A DNA stretch of 33,021 bases, from the IMG/VR virus record IMGVR_UViG_3300034101_003515, positions 1 through 33,021 of that record. One strand, given 5' to 3'. This DNA is from a virus. The position numbers and the translations under genes were made by a program. How positions within the stretch are numbered: the stretch's first letter is position 1; each line of letters begins with the position of its first letter. Below, in pieces: positions 15,501-22,087 of this stretch. Below the pieces are notes generated by a model that was given only the letters and a program-made list of their open reading frames with translations, was not told the origin of the DNA and ran no database searches.

Positions 15501-15767
15501 ACTGAGGCTAAGAAAGAGAATGAGTCTCGTAAGCAGGATAACCTGCCTCCCATAGAGTACAAGAATGAAATCAAGGGTATCTCGGAAGCGGCGAAGGCTA
15601 TAGGCGGGACTGACTGGCTTGCGCGAATGAACCACATTGGACTAGAGCAGGTAATTAAGACAGGCGTAACTCATGGATATGTTTCAAATATCCACGGCGC
15701 GCACCCAATTGCAGGCATGGTTTATGGTGCGGAGTTCGGTGAGGGACAGGAAGACTGGGAGTACTAA
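9534..15767 (+). CDS. Single-chain DNA-directed RNA polymerase, fused beta and beta-prime
   Basis: A 2,077-residue multisubunit-type RNA polymerase catalytic chain. Beta half (~1-1036): FLVKGDEYQVQHQFRRAPGV (101-120), fork/Rif region around N350, GYNFED (640-645), GDKLVGRYGNKG with the two catalytic-site lysines (797-808), NPIGIPGRINPGQ (836-848), and the clamp segment near 917-985. The beta C-terminal motif (GMGVNIVKNG, to ~1036) runs into the beta-prime start (~1044) with almost no linker. Beta-prime half: GGLFDF (1074-1079), MPILPPVFRP (1195-1204), SGRGVIIPEP (1303-1312), catalytic NADFDGD (1411-1417), bridge helix from about 1693, second zinc site C1729/C1785/C1792/C1795, and trigger-loop FHTGG (1831-1835). 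The first beta-prime zinc finger is absent. It is about 25% shorter than E. coli beta plus beta-prime. The GGGAGG ribosome site is strong. It lies between portal and spike genes, and the next gene overlaps it by one base (TAATG). Confidence 0.95.
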   Translation: MTPFKPESIFANMKEKTVEAVKNTFTINGKKNSLVVEDVTITDDKDPLNFPEQNTAKDKGNTWGVPVHAKISLINNASGNRISTQKIKIADLPKITGRHSFLVKGDEYQVQHQFRRAPGVYTRVADNGHIEAVVGGGMQKQFRMGFNPDSRELHMQLDPDSTSVAPIIPMLHMAGVTEDALHKTFGKEIVQANTTKKHMEKAKTALTKLAGGVPVVPGQHASQVLNTHLDKWKLTPAVVEDVLGKPKNSFDVEALALTAHKLIGVSKGTVVPSTYDNVGHKQFLDPGDILYDTLTRTKVKTQIKLRGKIDRATDVSEAIGSNTLTKPIEQFFRNSGKDASGLSMRADQINPLAMIVGASQTTVMGAGGISEVVGSGINTSQLVHGSHIGHLDPLDTGEKKESGLTLPLPLGAQKTGSTISAQLFNLKTRKMELVPALVSYKAYIALPDDVAFSGGTYQPTTKDKLVRASVPGGKVERASFAKIQYVMPSAIQQFGLATNMLPFLNNNNGNRMMMAAKHARQAVALLDKEEPLVQVTSSPGSTFEKDVGKAVAHVANADGVVEKITKEQIVVTDAKGQKHITYLYDRFITTEKKTALNSVPIVKVGDKVKKGQVIADQTFTKNGTLTLGTNLHIGYMPMQGYNFEDGVVISESAATKLTSVHTYPIDIEFAVPVGTLFKSTSELESLDFGSEVASKSLYQGWCAVSAGKLNLTNISDDGIVKEGVTIHPGEPLALAIRKSRPDSALAGMRGMTKKAKPQWARADTLWEYGVIGKVTKVFKNGKKIRILVETKEKMSLGDKLVGRYGNKGVVTKILPDKEMPFVKQGNTSKPLEVIMNPIGIPGRINPGQVYELAAAKIAQKTGKVYEVTNFDQHTPDMTSKLEKELKKHGLSDTDDVYDPQHGYVGKVTTGPQYIQKLVHQVDKKLGARAGGASLSGSYKYTPDKQPARGDGTGGQSLSALGLYALLGHNARMNIQELQTHKSTYENDPTDRTGYNSDDFWMSLMSGAPLPPPKPTFAYSKFLGHLKGMGVNIVKNGNELQMVPLTDKELLSEKPHEVKDPAKILKGKSAEPDTGGLFDFPQGGMDSKKWGYLKLAEPLPNPVMESAIETLLDLGKGGVTSVMKGEKKVGNATGGIAIQKALAAIDPTKEIDKLKTLLTSKIPADQKDKLYKKIKLLNNLKKLKVSPDEAYVTNYMPILPPVFRPIGLSAAGSIEQADINSLYKTTGLANAALREFDPAGLPEKRDALRGELYDSLKMTYLNGMPNSRGDHISGLMQSIAKKPGGQSKDAMYQAKIVKRRSDLSGRGVIIPEPALTLDEVGLPRKMAMEIYKPFIVRELSAMGYSHLEALSLAESDPQNPSVKLALDKAVSTRPVMIKRDPVLHKYGILAFKPQIHEGKAMMIHPLVCSGFNADFDGDTMATFVPASDKAVEEARKMLPSNNLFSSTTFKLMNMPAAEMIYGIYQMSEMGKKTNLTFPTIAAVVESYHGKKTGLTDQVKVGSNLTNAGRCMLYNSLTSSVKADPLAQKILYGPTLTKKQLDEFLSTVARTHKSDYPTILDAWKNLGNKYATLLGSSFALKDFRSYSGIRDKHLAAADAAVSKIKNVTDRDKTDIYLKAADTITKEVAQAAKADNNSWYKWTEGSGASKKWNQITQLVASPLMVVSGDGGVVPEPIRKSYAEGLSTADYWTAVNGVRTGTLSRAKETMEPGAQAKRIMNLGVNLPVTKEDCGTTEGIFISTGQVDAEGRYLAGDVEKYKAGELVTSEVLLSVRDKHPQIKVRSPLKCKLLDGVCAKCCGINEDGQLHRKGMNMGVLAGQAMSEPLTQMSMNSFHTGGSAMGAGAKAAGEFESVQQLLNIPKPESMKVKATITQKSGKITRIYPDTAAGGFFITVDDAPYRVPTGLKILVKVGDSVTAGQPLSEGPVSPHELLQATDIDTVRGYLVDSLHEIYDKKGVRRRNIETIVKNLTNTVRVTKDPTFEYTPDEVISETEAKKENESRKQDNLPPIEYKNEIKGISEAAKAIGGTDWLARMNHIGLEQVIKTGVTHGYVSNIHGAHPIAGMVYGAEFGEGQEDWEY

Positions 15768-16867
15768 TGCTTGGCTATACGTCCCCGGTTGTCCGCATTG
15801 AAAGCGCAGTAATCACCCAAGTATATCCATCACTGTACCTAGTAGATGCTGTAACCACCAAGAACGGAAGAATCTTTCGGAAGATACCTTACTCCACTGC
15901 TATGTCCGGTAGTGGTTATGGTATTAACTTCGTTCCGAAACGAGGGTCTCTGTGCTGGGTGATGCTGTCATCCTCAGATCCATCAAACTCAAATATCCAA
16001 CTTATCCCCAGCATCATTGGCTTTCAATCTTCACAAGAAGGCGGATCGCACAAGGATGGAAGAAGAGACCTGGATGAATCTGATATAGTTATGGATACCC
16101 CTGGTGGCGCTACCGTGCTACTTCGGGCAAATGGACTAGTTGAGATTAGCGGCGGCGCACTCGCAAGGACGCTGTATCTACCAGTCTCAAACACTATTTT
16201 TAGCCTATGTCAGAATCACCAGATAACTACTCCTACGGGAGAGTTTAAATGGAGTACTGTTTCTGACGAGGACTCTGATGGAGCCTCATCAGTATCCTTT
16301 GCCCTCAAAGAGTTGGGCGGTGACGCATCGGCATTTCTACGGGTGAGCGCGGGAGAATCGTCCGGTGGGCTAGAAATAATCCTGCTAAAAGATGGAGAAG
16401 AGTCTAGCGCGGAGAGTGGGGATGATGGGTTGCCCACAGGATTGGCTTGCCAGTGGAAGATTGATAAACGTGGTAACGTGGAGATGCGCGCAAAGAGCAA
16501 GATGCTTCTTCATGCAGATGAAACTCTCGACATAGAATCCTCGGCAATCACTCTTTTTGCGGATACCTCAATATCACTTGTATGCGGTACATCTAGAATC
16601 GATATAACACCCGATTCTATTTCTCTGAGTTCCCCAACTCTTGCGCTATCTACGGGGGGAATGTCGGTGACTACCCCAGAAGGCTCAGAATTATTGATGC
16701 TTTCCCCTAGATCACCTAAGCTGGTGACTGAAGCAATCATTCCATTCATAAAAACACACACGCACAACATCACTGCACCTGTTGCGGGAGAAATAACTAC
16801 CCCTCCCACACAGGCACCGAGTATAGTAGAATCCTTGCTGACTACCAAATCCACAGGAATTGTATAA
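15767..16867 (+). CDS. Baseplate spike / assembly protein V-like
   Basis: A 366-residue protein with an N-terminal OB-fold-like region (residues ~8-85: beta strands, RGSLCWVMLSSSDP), a Gly/Asp/Ser-rich middle, then a beta-repetitive stretch (about 225-310: NVEMRAKSKM, DITPDSISLSSP) like the triple-stranded beta-helix of gp5/VgrG/gpV spikes. The C-terminus THTHNITAPVAGEI resembles the tip region of baseplate proteins, where paired histidines can bind a metal. It would form the membrane-piercing tip at the end of the tail, implying a contractile or otherwise spike-bearing tail. Translation is coupled to the polymerase by a TAATG overlap with GGGAG upstream. The exact family should be treated as probable. 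Confidence 0.65.
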   Translation: MLGYTSPVVRIESAVITQVYPSLYLVDAVTTKNGRIFRKIPYSTAMSGSGYGINFVPKRGSLCWVMLSSSDPSNSNIQLIPSIIGFQSSQEGGSHKDGRRDLDESDIVMDTPGGATVLLRANGLVEISGGALARTLYLPVSNTIFSLCQNHQITTPTGEFKWSTVSDEDSDGASSVSFALKELGGDASAFLRVSAGESSGGLEIILLKDGEESSAESGDDGLPTGLACQWKIDKRGNVEMRAKSKMLLHADETLDIESSAITLFADTSISLVCGTSRIDITPDSISLSSPTLALSTGGMSVTTPEGSELLMLSPRSPKLVTEAIIPFIKTHTHNITAPVAGEITTPPTQAPSIVESLLTTKSTGIV

Positions 16868-18811
16868 ATGGAACCACTTTTCTTCTACAAGAAGGCCGCA
16901 CTCGTGATGGCCGCAGATTCCAATCTTCCCAGTGATTCAAACCAGTGGTCATCTAGCATCCTAGATGAGCTACTGAAGCAGGCTCCATACGTAAATTCAT
17001 TTTCCCCAATGGTCCAGTTGGACAAAATTGATTCCAATAAGGGGTATGGATTTGGAATGATCAAGATCGAGTCGAACGGTAACTCAGCTTCGATTCCAAT
17101 AGTGATCAAGGACGGTAAGCTAAGTCCGCTCGACGTATTCTTCGATAGTAATGGCAAGGGGTTCCCTCTCTCGGAAGAGAGATTCAACGAGGTTCTCTTA
17201 AATCCCACGCTATTCGGCGGCACCATTTCGGCAGAGAGCGCCACCAATAAGCACCTCGGTAATATGCTTACTCCTCCGTGGGAGAACCTCGGTGGCTTCC
17301 AGCACCTAGACCAGAACCTATCCTTCTATGAGAAGACGTCCATGTTGGCCGCACTCCGCGGAACAGTCCGTAAAGAGGACGTCGCTAAGTTGGCTTCATG
17401 GGTTAACTCTATGGAAGGCAAGGTTTGCCTAGATAGTGCACCAGCAGAGAAGTTTTTAGCGGCGTCTGTTCTTGAGGTAGCCCCTAGCCACCATACTAGG
17501 TCTGTAAAAACCGCGCACGTTATTCAATTCCGTAAGTCTGGAGACAGCTATTTCGTCAAGGTAGCTGCTCCCAATGACTTTGCCCCCGCTCCTGAGATGG
17601 AAGTACCTCAGAGAGAGGTACAAGAGGCGCTTCCCCCACAGGAGATGGCGCAGTTGGAGCAAGAGGGCGATGTAACAATACAGAGCCCCCCAAATGCAAT
17701 ACCTCCTGCAACACAGGTTGTGCAGGATGCGCAATTCATCCCTGCCGTTAATTACGGGGTATACAGAGTCCAGACTGTTACAGGCGAGGACAACGTGGGT
17801 TGGGTATTCCCACAGGTATTTACCTACGCAATGCAGCCTCTCCCAGTTAAGCTATTTGCGGACGGCAGGCAGCACGCGATTCAGCAAGAGATTACGGGTG
17901 TTCCCGTGGGCCAAGGTTCGTCGCTGCCCAATGCTCCCATCACAGGAGCGGGTTTCTTTTACCTCACAAAGGGAGCTACAACTGTAGCGTTTGCCCCGGT
18001 AATGGTTAAGGGAACCAGTGTAGACCCCTCCGGAAATACTGTCTATATGTGCCAGGGTATGCTAACTGGCGCAAATATCAATATCTCTCTCGTTCCAGGC
18101 GTGGCGATGCCGATGGAGTTCGGCCCAGAGTCGTATGCCATACCACCTGAGTGTGGGTTTATGCCTCTAGGCGATCCTTCCCACAAGCTCCTCGGAGACG
18201 CCGCGCAGGCTACGTCACTAAACTCTACGGAGCAGCAAAAGCAGGCGAGCGGACAGGTAATCAAGGCTCGTGTTACAACTGATGGTTCAGTATCCCTAGC
18301 CGGCCCTGCTCTAAATGGCGTGGAAGCAAACTTCCTAAAGGTCGCAGAAGCGAAATTCCTACTAGCCTGTATGGGTGTATCTCCTAGAGATTCCGCGATT
18401 AAGCTCGCTAATGCTTACAAGACTCGAGGAATGACTAACTTCTTCGTGAGTTCTCCAATAACACCGCGGCATTTCAACAAGATCGCCAAGAGCACGCAGC
18501 ACATTGACTCTTTCATAGCTAACATCAAGACTGCTCTTTACAAGGAAGCCGCTGAGGTAGCTTCGGTGGATCCAGGGTCGGCTGACGCGATTCTCAGCCT
18601 ATCCTTCCTGTCTGCGGATAACCTACAGAGATTTATCTCTTACCTCCCACAGCTACAGGACGCTATGAGCGCTCTCGCAAACTTGCTGCTCGCCAGCAGA
18701 CTTGGCCTCGCCCAGATCCCCGAGGATTCCTGCTCAAACGCTCTTAAGGCGTTGGACAAGGCAGTACAGGGGCTAAAGCTAATGCAGGTTTCCGACCAGA
18801 CCGCAGCCTAA
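16868..18811 (+). CDS. Large hypothetical virion protein, 647 aa
   Basis: A 647-residue protein starting immediately after the spike gene stop. Residues ~1-200 are mixed alpha/beta; ~220-290 are Pro/Gln/Glu-rich and probably disordered. Residues ~290-450 are beta-rich with Gly turns, and ~480-647 are helical. It carries seven K-[LIVT]-A tripeptides (for example VKTAHV, VKVAAP, LKVAEA, NKIAKS). No catalytic motif, signal or membrane segment is recognised. Its place behind the polymerase and spike genes suggests a structural or tail-associated protein, or a partner packaged with the polymerase; this is inferred from neighbourhood only. The stop overlaps the convergent minus-strand gene by 4 bases. 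Confidence 0.75.
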   Translation: MEPLFFYKKAALVMAADSNLPSDSNQWSSSILDELLKQAPYVNSFSPMVQLDKIDSNKGYGFGMIKIESNGNSASIPIVIKDGKLSPLDVFFDSNGKGFPLSEERFNEVLLNPTLFGGTISAESATNKHLGNMLTPPWENLGGFQHLDQNLSFYEKTSMLAALRGTVRKEDVAKLASWVNSMEGKVCLDSAPAEKFLAASVLEVAPSHHTRSVKTAHVIQFRKSGDSYFVKVAAPNDFAPAPEMEVPQREVQEALPPQEMAQLEQEGDVTIQSPPNAIPPATQVVQDAQFIPAVNYGVYRVQTVTGEDNVGWVFPQVFTYAMQPLPVKLFADGRQHAIQQEITGVPVGQGSSLPNAPITGAGFFYLTKGATTVAFAPVMVKGTSVDPSGNTVYMCQGMLTGANINISLVPGVAMPMEFGPESYAIPPECGFMPLGDPSHKLLGDAAQATSLNSTEQQKQASGQVIKARVTTDGSVSLAGPALNGVEANFLKVAEAKFLLACMGVSPRDSAIKLANAYKTRGMTNFFVSSPITPRHFNKIAKSTQHIDSFIANIKTALYKEAAEVASVDPGSADAILSLSFLSADNLQRFISYLPQLQDAMSALANLLLASRLGLAQIPEDSCSNALKALDKAVQGLKLMQVSDQTAA

Positions 18812-19098
18812 GTCAACCAAGCGGGAACCTTCTTTGGTATCAGCACTACTGATACCCCCGAGGTTTCAATGTCCCATGACTTAATCGAGAAGAACTTGTA
18901 CTTCCTAGTCTGAAGTACCTTCTTCAAGCCGAGTTTATCCACGATAGGTTCGGTGCTAAAAAAAATCCGAGTATGAGGAATGGAATCTTTCTCATACTCG
19001 GATACTGTTTTTAACTGAGCAGAGATGAAGCAGAGCTCCAAGACCTTCTTTAAGTCTTGTACCACTCCTTCAATCTCTGCCACATCCTGTCCTGCCAT
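18808..19098 (-). CDS. Hypothetical protein, 96 aa
   Basis: A 96-residue basic protein: an N-terminal amphipathic helix (residues ~5-30), then beta-like segments (TRIFFSTEP, YKFFSIKSWDI, GVSVVLIPKKV). It overlaps the end of the transglycosylase gene by 49 bases and the convergent plus-strand stop by 4 bases, typical of the tight packing here. A modest ribosome site (CAGG) precedes the ATG. A perfect 13-bp hairpin with a U-tract lies inside it, so full-length transcription may be partial; if that hairpin is a strong terminator the gene could be rarely expressed. Partnership with the lysis enzyme is plausible from order only. Confidence 0.6.
   Translation of the reverse strand: MAGQDVAEIEGVVQDLKKVLELCFISAQLKTVSEYEKDSIPHTRIFFSTEPIVDKLGLKKVLQTRKYKFFSIKSWDIETSGVSVVLIPKKVPAWLT
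18958..19003 (-). terminator. Intrinsic-terminator-like hairpin inside a gene
   Basis: Arms 18965-18977 (ATCCGAGTATGAG) and 18991-19003 form a perfect 13-bp stem with a 13-base loop. On the minus strand the stem runs directly into eight consecutive T (18965-18958), the textbook layout of a Rho-independent terminator. On the plus strand it is followed by ACTGTTTTT, so it could also stop rightward transcription that passes the 647-residue gene. Confidence 0.7.
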
Positions 19099-19535
19099 GT
19101 TACCTGTATCTTTGTTATGTTACTTTCGACTAGGTTGATATACCTAGTCTTGGTACATTCTCTCCGCAAGCATTGTTGCAGCTTGCTGGGGCCATGAGCA
19201 TACACGCACAAGGTACCCCGTAGCGAATGCTTCTGCAATAGACTTTTAAGAAAGTCTACGCCCACTTGAATTGGGTCGCACTCTCCTACCTTTGGACAAA
19301 GATATTTAGGCGTTATCTGTAACGGACCAGTTACTCCATTCTTTCTGGTCACATCAAGGAACCCGCTCTCTGTCATGGCGAGTCCAATTGGGATTGCCGA
19401 ATCAACTCCAGAGATTTCTGCCTTTGCCCCGATCTGAAGACAGATTAAGAATCTAGAGCCGTACCCAGGAGCATCTGGAACAGCCGCGCCGCACTGGGAA
19501 AACAGTGTGAGCACAATGGATAGTAGTTGTAGCAT
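19050..19535 (-). CDS. Secreted lytic transglycosylase (SLT-like), probable endolysin
   Basis: A 161-residue protein beginning with a hydrophobic Sec-type signal (MLQLLSIVLTLFSQCGAA) with likely cleavage after the AA near residue 18. The mature part has SLT/goose-lysozyme-like motifs: catalytic glutamate E56 in AMTESGF, and GVTGPLQITPKY matching the family G-x-x-G-x-x-Q-[IL]-x-P signature. Such enzymes cleave the MurNAc-GlcNAc bond of peptidoglycan. A signal-bearing lysozyme suggests export to the periplasm for host lysis, though a virion-tip muralytic role is possible. Seven cysteines suggest disulfides after export. AGGAGG lies 6 bases before the ATG at 19535. The gene diverges from the terminase gene. 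Confidence 0.75.
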   Translation of the reverse strand: MLQLLSIVLTLFSQCGAAVPDAPGYGSRFLICLQIGAKAEISGVDSAIPIGLAMTESGFLDVTRKNGVTGPLQITPKYLCPKVGECDPIQVGVDFLKSLLQKHSLRGTLCVYAHGPSKLQQCLRRECTKTRYINLVESNITKIQVTWQDRMWQRLKEWYKT

Positions 19536-19597
19536 TGTTACCTCCTATTCGTTATTATTCCAAGCAACTGTCACAATTTGTAACCACTCGGGGATGC

Positions 19598-21343
19598 ATG
19601 CCTGTAATCAAGAACACCGCGCATAATCGTGACCTGCTCGGAACATCGTCCGTCATAAGCAAAGAAGGCTCCGCGCTCGATCAGCTTGAGGTGGAGTCTT
19701 TGGTGGATGATACCCACGTTAAATATGTAGATCAGGGTCCAATAACCGAGATTCTCCCTAGTGACTTCGTAGAATTCGCAATCAGAATTCCAGATCCGGC
19801 AACAAAGCAGCTTCTTCCTTTCTCGTTTGACCAACGCCGGTATCTGCGACCGATCTACGACTCTACGAGCCCCCGAGTGTTATTCAAGTGCGGACGACAG
19901 GTAGAGAAGTCTACCTTCTTAGGGAATAGAATTCTAGCCCTCACCTGTATCCAACCTTCCTTCACAGCCCTGTACGTTAGCCCAACTAACCAACAGGCGA
20001 AAGTTTTTTCTAACGATAGATTGCGGGAAGCTATAGAAACTTCTGAGAAATTGAAGGCGTGGACAGCCGACAACGTATCCAACGTGTTCAACAAGAAGTT
20101 CATCAATCGCTCGCAGATTGTTCTGCGCTACGCATACTTAAATGCTGACCGTGTCCGTGGTATCGCGGCAGACAGCGTATCCATTGACGAGATACAGGAC
20201 ATTATCGGAGACAACATCTCCGTTATCGAGGAATGCGCATCTCACTCCGCTTTCAGATTGTTCATGTACTCAGGTACTCCGAAGTCTCTGGACAATACGA
20301 TTGAAAGCATTTGGGTAAACGAATCTACTCAGAATGAATGGGTAGTTCCCTGCGACTCCTGCGGTGGCGGGGATTTCCGGTACTGGAACGTAGGACTAGA
20401 CGAGGACAATATCGGCAAGCATGGCTTGATGTGTCGTAAGTGCAAGCAGCTTATTGACCCGATGCATGCAGATGCTCAGTGGGCAGCTCTAGTAGAGAAT
20501 CCTAATGTCCCTCACCCATTTGACGGGTATCGAGTAAGTCAGCTTATGGTGCCCTGGATTAAGTGGCCCGACATTCTCCAGAAGCAATTAACTTACTCCA
20601 GATCTAAGTTCTTCAACGAGGTGCTTGGACTTAGTTTCGATTCTGGTTTGCGTCCCTTGACACGCCAGGACGTCATGGACAACTGCGATAGCGCTCTTAG
20701 TATTTCTACCAGCGAGCTGGAGAAAAATATTCGGGCCACAGAAGGTAGATACGTTTTCGCGGGGATAGACTGGGGAGCAGAAAACTCAAAAACAGTAATG
20801 GTGATAGCATCCTATACGGGCACTGATAAGTTCTCCATTATCTATGCGCATAGATTTGAGGGACGGGAGAGCGAGCCGCAAGTTCAGCTAGAGCTAATCA
20901 ACCAGCTTATTGATAAGTTTAGGGTTGCTCTGGTGGGCGTTGACTACGGTGGCGGTCTGGATAGAAATGACGCGCTAATCCGTAAGTGGGGACCGACCAA
21001 GATAGTTAAGTATCAGTACTCTCCACTATCTTCTGCTAAGTGGAAGTGGGAGGAAGGTCTTAAGAGATTCCAAGTGAATCGTACCGAGGTAATGTCTGAC
21101 ATATTTAACGCAATTAAGCGCAGAAACGTATTCAGATTCCCTAACTGGCCAGAGTTTGAGCGGCCTTATGCGCAGGATATGCTTAACATCTTCTCTGAGT
21201 ATTCAGAGGAGCGGAGATGTAACGAGTATAAACTTACTCGCGGCCTTACCGACGACTCGTTTCACGCGCTAGTTCTTTGCTTCCTAGTGTCGCAGATAAA
21301 GCAGCTTAGGCCCGATGTATTTGTACCCCACAAGGAAACTTAA
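19598..21343 (+). CDS. Terminase large subunit (packaging ATPase and nuclease)
   Basis: The DNA-packaging motor. From the chosen ATG it has 581 residues. Walker A is GRQVEKST (99-106). Walker B is the SIDEIQD segment with D197 and E198. A zinc ribbon of two CxxC pairs (PCDSCGG and MCRKCK) lies between ATPase and nuclease domains, as in GpA-like terminases. RNase H-fold nuclease acidic residues are D391 (GIDWG), D449 (VGVDYG) and D552/D553 (TDDSFHA). An upstream in-frame TTG at 19535 would add 21 residues, but it has no ribosome site and overlaps the divergent gene start, so the ATG at 19598 is preferred. No small terminase is recognised nearby. The 3' end overlaps the convergent regulator by 4 bases. 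Confidence 0.92.
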   Translation: MPVIKNTAHNRDLLGTSSVISKEGSALDQLEVESLVDDTHVKYVDQGPITEILPSDFVEFAIRIPDPATKQLLPFSFDQRRYLRPIYDSTSPRVLFKCGRQVEKSTFLGNRILALTCIQPSFTALYVSPTNQQAKVFSNDRLREAIETSEKLKAWTADNVSNVFNKKFINRSQIVLRYAYLNADRVRGIAADSVSIDEIQDIIGDNISVIEECASHSAFRLFMYSGTPKSLDNTIESIWVNESTQNEWVVPCDSCGGGDFRYWNVGLDEDNIGKHGLMCRKCKQLIDPMHADAQWAALVENPNVPHPFDGYRVSQLMVPWIKWPDILQKQLTYSRSKFFNEVLGLSFDSGLRPLTRQDVMDNCDSALSISTSELEKNIRATEGRYVFAGIDWGAENSKTVMVIASYTGTDKFSIIYAHRFEGRESEPQVQLELINQLIDKFRVALVGVDYGGGLDRNDALIRKWGPTKIVKYQYSPLSSAKWKWEEGLKRFQVNRTEVMSDIFNAIKRRNVFRFPNWPEFERPYAQDMLNIFSEYSEERRCNEYKLTRGLTDDSFHALVLCFLVSQIKQLRPDVFVPHKET

Positions 21344-22002
21344 TCGGTTTCTCGGTTCCTTGCGCGCATTCTGGTGAGCACTATCGAGGTAAGGTCGGGA
21401 GCTACAGTGATTCCCGATACTGCGGCAAAGGAAGCTAGTTTGTGTTTTGCGGTAATGAGATTGTCCTTAGTGCGCAATAGTTCCTCTGTTGCTTCGGCAG
21501 TTAGGTATATTTCGTACACAGACAGCAGATGCTCGACTAAGGAATATAGCAATCTAATGCCCACCACCTTAGCGTCCTCGTAGGAGAATCTGCTAAGATC
21601 TGCCGCCCAAGAGATAAGAGTGTCTAGCTGCGCGGGACTTCCTGAGTTAGAATCCTGCAGTTCTTTTACAGCGAGTTTACGGATCTCTAGTAGATCCTCT
21701 CTAGTATGTGCTTCTTGATCTTCGGCGCGAGAAAGAAGTACATCTTCTAGTAGTAAGATTCTAGCTTCAAGCTCTCCGCACAGAGATAGTAATCTCTGTA
21801 TACTCTTGGCGTCGCTTGGTCTACGATCTTTTATATGGAGAGAACTGAGAAGAACATCTCTTGTGATGTACGAGTTTCCATCAGTATCAGTATTAGCTAC
21901 TAATCTGCCATCGGATAACATCGTTTTTATGGTATTCTCATTTACTCCTAAAACCTTTGCACTTTCGCGTAGAGTAAATATGTCAGACTTCTTGATAGTC
22001 AA
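21340..22002 (-). CDS. Helix-turn-helix protein, 220 aa, TTG start
   Basis: A 220-residue protein with an N-terminal excisionase/MerR-like helix-turn-helix (residues ~8-48: FTLRESAKVLGVNENTIKTM, then a DGR wing). Long helical segments follow (~60-200) that look like a dimerising coiled coil. It probably binds DNA as a regulator, or acts as a small-terminase-like DNA recogniser given its position against the large terminase; both are inference. The TTG at 22002 is chosen because GGAGGG lies 5 bases upstream. The frame also extends to an ATG at 22158, but that part overlaps the divergent gene and has no ribosome site. It shares a divergent promoter region with the head operon, so it could control it. 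Confidence 0.7.
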   Translation of the reverse strand: MTIKKSDIFTLRESAKVLGVNENTIKTMLSDGRLVANTDTDGNSYITRDVLLSSLHIKDRRPSDAKSIQRLLSLCGELEARILLLEDVLLSRAEDQEAHTREDLLEIRKLAVKELQDSNSGSPAQLDTLISWAADLSRFSYEDAKVVGIRLLYSLVEHLLSVYEIYLTAEATEELLRTKDNLITAKHKLASFAAVSGITVAPDLTSIVLTRMRARNRETD

Positions 22003-22040
22003 CAGGCCCTCCGAAAACAAAAGAAACGCACTCTCTACGT

Positions 22041-22087
22041 TTTCAATTTCTCCAATGCCTGTATAATAATAGCGACACGGAGAACTT
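22041..22087 (+). promoter_or_regulatory. Candidate promoter and ribosome site of the head operon
   Basis: A perfect TATAAT lies at 22062-22067 in the divergent gap. The -35 match upstream (TTTTCA or TTTCAA, spacing 15-16) is poor. The predicted start would leave a leader of about 15 bases with CGGAGA before the ATG at 22088. ATAATAATAG here recurs at 25034-25043. Confidence 0.5.

Noticed and set aside
19535-19597. TTG-initiated N-terminal extension of the terminase
   Set aside because: No ribosome site; it overlaps the start and ribosome site of the divergent transglycosylase gene. The ATG at 19598 gives a normal terminase.
21331-21362. 7-bp inverted repeat at the terminase/regulator convergence
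   Set aside because: Possible weak bidirectional terminator, but the stem is short with an 18-base loop and no U-tract.
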